A stretch of DNA of 32,730 nucleotides, from positions 1 through 32,730 of IMG/VR virus record IMGVR_UViG_3300047354_000144. The stretch is one strand, 5' to 3'. A program made the position numbers and the translations under genes. This DNA is from a virus. The number at the start of each line of letters is the position of its first letter. Position 1 is the first letter of the stretch. Below the pieces are notes generated by a model. It was not told the DNA's origin. It saw nothing but the letters and a program-made list of their open reading frames with translations, and made no database searches. This document shows positions 30,536 through 32,730 of this stretch, piece by piece.

Positions 30536-30648
30536 TTTTTAGATTTTAACCAGCATGGTTTGCAAAGAGGAACCATCATCAACTGAGGACACTGATTTGC
30601 TGGTGTCATCTTACCACACCCAGAGCATTTTGTCTCCCACATTTTCAT
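30514..30648 (-). CDS. Small zinc-ribbon protein of 44 residues
   Basis: The ATG at 30648 overlaps the upstream stop (ATGA) and the TGA ends at 30514. The product has CSGC (8-11) and, later, CKPC (29-32), a two-knuckle zinc-ribbon pattern, and a basic tail ending SKKCHSSSR. It probably binds zinc and may bind nucleic acid or protein. Function unknown. Confidence 0.68.
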   Translation of the reverse strand: MKMWETKCSGCGKMTPANQCPQLMMVPLCKPCWLKSKKCHSSSR

Positions 30649-30944
30649 AATGTTCTCTCAAGTCTATTCGTTGCTTGGTCTGGAAAATCTCTTGGTCTAC
30701 TATCAGTAGCATTATCAGTCTTAGGTGAACCTTCATTCGCCTTCATAGTATGCTGATAGTTTGGTCGTGGGTATCTCATATAAAATGGATCAGGCATCCA
30801 ATATGTTACCTGCCATTCTTGTTCGGGACATAGTTCAAGATGCTTCTCTACACTATGAGAGAAACTACCGAGTTGAATGTATCCATCGTGAGTGATACAT
30901 CTGCCGTTGCCAGCATCAACTACGAACATCATCTTGCTACTCAT
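30645..30944 (-). CDS. Small unknown protein
   Basis: The start is the ATG at 30944, overlapping the stop of the 47-residue gene; the longer frame runs back through that gene in another frame. The 99-residue product has a beta-rich start (MMFVVDAGNGRCITHDGYI, about 5-23), aromatic WQVTYWMPDPFYMRYPRP and a polar, disordered tail. No family recognised. Confidence 0.65.
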   Translation of the reverse strand: MSSKMMFVVDAGNGRCITHDGYIQLGSFSHSVEKHLELCPEQEWQVTYWMPDPFYMRYPRPNYQHTMKANEGSPKTDNATDSRPRDFPDQATNRLERTL

Positions 30945-31084
30945 AGCACTTCTTGCTCTGGGTTGAGATTTTTCACGAATTGCACTGGATTCTTTTCGGA
31001 CTTGTGAACCCAATGATACTGCATACGTTCAAAAATTGGGTTCCATGTGGGGACACAGACATAATCAGACTTTTGCTTTTTCAT
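30941..31084 (-). CDS. Small unknown protein of 47 residues
   Basis: The ATG at 31084 overlaps the end of the 164-residue oxygenase gene by 20 bases, and the TGA at 30941 overlaps the next start. The product contains YVCVPTWNPIFERMQYHWV and ends in LNPEQEVL, with plausible folded-protein composition. It fills what would otherwise be a gap in a tightly packed run. Confidence 0.62.
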   Translation of the reverse strand: MKKQKSDYVCVPTWNPIFERMQYHWVHKSEKNPVQFVKNLNPEQEVL

Positions 31085-31559
31085 CTCTTATGTTATACCA
31101 AATTGCTAATGTATATCTATCAGAATCTTTTACTGTATTAACTCCATGCTCATAACATTTTCCATCAAAATATAATGTTCTACCAGTTTTAGGAGGGACT
31201 TCAATATCATTAACAATATATGTTTCACCACCAGCAAAATCTTGATTTAGATATGTAACTGAAGACAAAACTGTTTTGTCAGAAGATTCATCAAAATGTT
31301 TTGGGTGACCTGAAGTTGGAGGTCGTTTTGCAATCTCACACCATTCAATTACATAAGAAGATTCACGAATAACTTTGAATAGAATGTCTAACACCCGCTG
31401 ATTTGCTGGAGGTTTAATCGTCATTCTATTATAATCTAACCATGGACGATGGTCCTGAGGATTATCTTCATAGAATTCAATTAGGTAATCACAATCTACT
31501 TTAGAGATTATGTTATCAGCAATAATAATTCTATCCCTCACTAATCTCTTTGCCTCCAA
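31065..31559 (-). CDS. 2-oxoglutarate/Fe(II) oxygenase, prolyl-4-hydroxylase-like
   Basis: The 164-residue product carries H88-x-D90 (in KHFDESS), H138 (in CYEHGV) and R148 as candidates for the iron triad and 2-oxoglutarate binding. TYLNQDFAGGETYI (102-115) and PPKTGRTLYF (122-131) match the P4H core. It is the third oxygenase in this window and is not a close copy of the others. It is expected to hydroxylate a protein or nucleic-acid substrate; none is known. Confidence 0.88.
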   Translation of the reverse strand: MEAKRLVRDRIIIADNIISKVDCDYLIEFYEDNPQDHRPWLDYNRMTIKPPANQRVLDILFKVIRESSYVIEWCEIAKRPPTSGHPKHFDESSDKTVLSSVTYLNQDFAGGETYIVNDIEVPPKTGRTLYFDGKCYEHGVNTVKDSDRYTLAIWYNIRDEKAKV

Positions 31560-31978
31560 TCATCAGGTTTATCCTGTTGAAACCAATCTTTAATATCGTC
31601 AGCACTACTAAACCCCTTTCTGTGATTGGATGGATCGGGGTCACCTAAGCCCATCCTATTCAGAAAATCATCGGTACTACCTTCTTCAATTTCTTGAGAA
31701 GATTGTCTTCGTGCTTTTTGTAACCAGTCTCTAGCAGTAGTGTGACTCTTTGCCAACTTCTCTGCCCAGATCATATCATCTAATTTTACCTCTTCACCAT
31801 TTGCAATACATTTACAAATGAACTCTAAGCGCAGTCTGTACTGTGTTGATAACATCTTTGTATTTACATATTTAGTGAATCGGTCGCTATGGTCTCTTGT
31901 CCAGAAGTTGATTTTGATGTTGGGTGTGGATACCCAATCATAAAAGCATTCTTGTATGCCTTCTGGAAGTTTATACAA
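31541..31978 (-). CDS. Conserved cyanophage protein, unknown function
   Basis: The 145-residue product has an aromatic N-terminal part (CFYDWVSTPNIKINFWTRDH), a charged helical centre (DDMIWAEKLAKSHTTARDWLQKARR) and a polar acidic C-terminus. It looks like a real soluble protein. Its start overlaps the upstream 67-residue gene by 115 bases in another frame; an internal ATG at 31855 would remove the overlap but would drop the well-formed N-terminus. Confidence 0.68.
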   Translation of the reverse strand: MYKLPEGIQECFYDWVSTPNIKINFWTRDHSDRFTKYVNTKMLSTQYRLRLEFICKCIANGEEVKLDDMIWAEKLAKSHTTARDWLQKARRQSSQEIEEGSTDDFLNRMGLGDPDPSNHRKGFSSADDIKDWFQQDKPDDWRQRD

Positions 31979-32067
31979 GCTTGCATTTGAGTATTAGCAT
32001 AGACATGACCAGAGTATTTTCTCTCGTCACCCTTGTAATAATACTCAAAGTCCCATCTAGTTTTCAT
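31864..32067 (-). CDS. Small protein, unknown function
   Basis: The ATG at 32067 overlaps the upstream stop by 4 bases (ATGA), a strong sign of a real start. The first 45 residues (WDFEYYYKGDERKYSGHVYANTQ and following, given in part) look like a beta-alpha fold. The last part, which overlaps the next gene, is less convincing (polar Ser/Thr). It is either a true gene with a long overlap or has a shorter functional end. Confidence 0.55.
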   Translation of the reverse strand: MKTRWDFEYYYKGDERKYSGHVYANTQMQACINFQKAYKNAFMIGYPHPTSKSTSGQETIATDSLNM

Positions 32068-32730
32068 GCGATTTGCTCAACAAACTTATTTAGTATAGCT
32101 TTATTGGTCATCTTTGATCCCATATGCTTTTTAAAAGCACGGGTAAGTTCACTGGCAGTAACGGTTTCTCCTTTAACTTTCACATCAATATCTTTGGTGC
32201 TTGCTCCCATATTATGTGATGAGTAAATAAACAACTCAGTGTATCCGTAATTTTTAATAGAACAAAACTTATGCTTTGACCAATGCTTGTCTTGAATCTG
32301 TTGCTCATCATACGTTAGAGTATTCTTGAGGATCCAATTCAAGTCACGTTTGTCACCGATACGAATACCAATCCAATTATAGTCAGTATTGTTCTTGAAG
32401 TATTGAACAATTTCACGGGTAGTATAATTTGCTTCAGTCTTAATTCTTGATGAGTATCCAGTTTTAGGATCTCTCACGATAAAGACTTTGTGACAGTTAT
32501 GGCAAAGATAATCTTGACGGAAGTATGTCTCGTGCTCTGCATAACTTCCAGTCTGGTAAGAGTAATTGAATTGAGTTGTCTCTCGCACATAACTTAGTGG
32601 ATTGGATTCTCCGTCACTAAGAACAATGACGTTAGTCTTCTGAACTTTCTCAATTGCTTTGAATTTCTTTACTACATCTGGAGTACAGATAACTGCATCC
32701 GCTAATGGAGTACCACCAAGTCCATATCGT
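32064..32730 (-). CDS. VWA-domain protein, CobT-like (C-terminal part)
   Basis: The frame is open to the right edge, so at least 221 residues belong to a longer protein; the GTG at 32588 is internal. Near the edge, GGTPLADAV and VIVLSDGES (the T and D of a MIDAS metal site) mark a VWA domain. This is followed by a CxxC pair (YLCHNC, about 76-81 of the visible part) and a mixed C-terminal domain. VWA proteins of the CobT/ChlD type work with MoxR/CobS AAA+ ATPases, and cobS is at 28184-29272. The first Asp-x-Ser-x-Ser motif would lie outside the window. CobT identity is inferred. Confidence 0.75.
   Translation of the reverse strand, partial: RYGLGGTPLADAVICTPDVVKKFKAIEKVQKTNVIVLSDGESNPLSYVRETTQFNYSYQTGSYAEHETYFRQDYLCHNCHKVFIVRDPKTGYSSRIKTEANYTTREIVQYFKNNTDYNWIGIRIGDKRDLNWILKNTLTYDEQQIQDKHWSKHKFCSIKNYGYTELFIYSSHNMGASTKDIDVKVKGETVTASELTRAFKKHMGSKMTNKAILNKFVEQIA

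Noticed and set aside
1-32730. tRNA genes, CRISPR arrays, insertion sequences or integrase and attachment sites.
   Set aside because: Coding density leaves no room for tRNA clusters; I saw no cloverleaf, direct-repeat array, transposase or recombinase motif.

Overview
The window is a segment of the genome of a T4-like marine cyanophage (a cyanomyovirus infecting Synechococcus or Prochlorococcus). The evidence is the T4 replication core in cyanophage form (gp43, UvsX, gp41, gp61, gp44, gp62, gp45, RegA and NrdA) combined with genes typical of cyanophages: mazG, hsp20, cobS, purS, several 2-oxoglutarate/Fe(II) oxygenases and many small conserved proteins. Genes are packed end to end, often with ATGA or TGATG overlaps. 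Nearly all lie on the minus strand, so transcription runs from high to low coordinates; the exception is a three-gene plus-strand island at 20053-21736. I saw no tRNA, CRISPR array, insertion sequence or integrase, and no gene-free stretch above 300 bases.

Layout, right to left. 29345-32730 holds accessory genes: the C-terminal part of a VWA-domain (CobT-like) protein running off the edge, small unknown proteins, a prolyl-hydroxylase-like oxygenase, a small zinc-ribbon protein and purS. A sigma70-type promoter at 29297-29325 then opens the clamp and clamp-loader operon: cobS, a DUF3310 protein, gp45, a second oxygenase, gp44, an LSm-like small protein, a small membrane protein, a Dam methylase, a 47-residue protein, gp62 and regA. 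Four small membrane-associated proteins (21621-23533) follow and run convergently into the plus-strand island of three secreted, Ser/Thr/Gly-rich proteins. On the other side of that island are hsp20, a small membrane protein, and an outer-membrane beta-barrel gene with a consensus sigma70 promoter and a structured leader.

A terminator at 18641-18670 separates this from the second replication operon: three small proteins (two of them LSm-like), gp43, uvsX, an oxygenase, gp41, mazG, a secreted HExxH metalloprotease-like protein and a probable lipoprotein. From 10969 down to 2014 lies what looks like a late, virion-related block. It has T4-type late-promoter motifs (TATAAATA and variants), an Ig-like structural protein, long low-complexity proteins, a nucleotidyltransferase (NMNAT-like) and a KxDG ligase-like protein. 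Two proteins here begin with what looks like a T4 capsid-targeting sequence. The window ends with the gp61 primase and the N-terminal half of NrdA behind another consensus sigma70 promoter.

The observations I consider most worth a second look are: the possible packaging of an NMNAT-like enzyme into the capsid beside a ligase-like gene; a set of near-consensus sigma70 promoters, all with 17-base spacers, embedded in the ends of upstream genes; the beta-barrel gene with its structured leader; the secreted-protein island; the small membrane-protein block; and three LSm-like paralogues attached to the polymerase and clamp-loader genes. Several start codons are moved here to internal ATGs that overlap the upstream stop or carry a better ribosome binding site, and four small genes of 44-59 codons are added.
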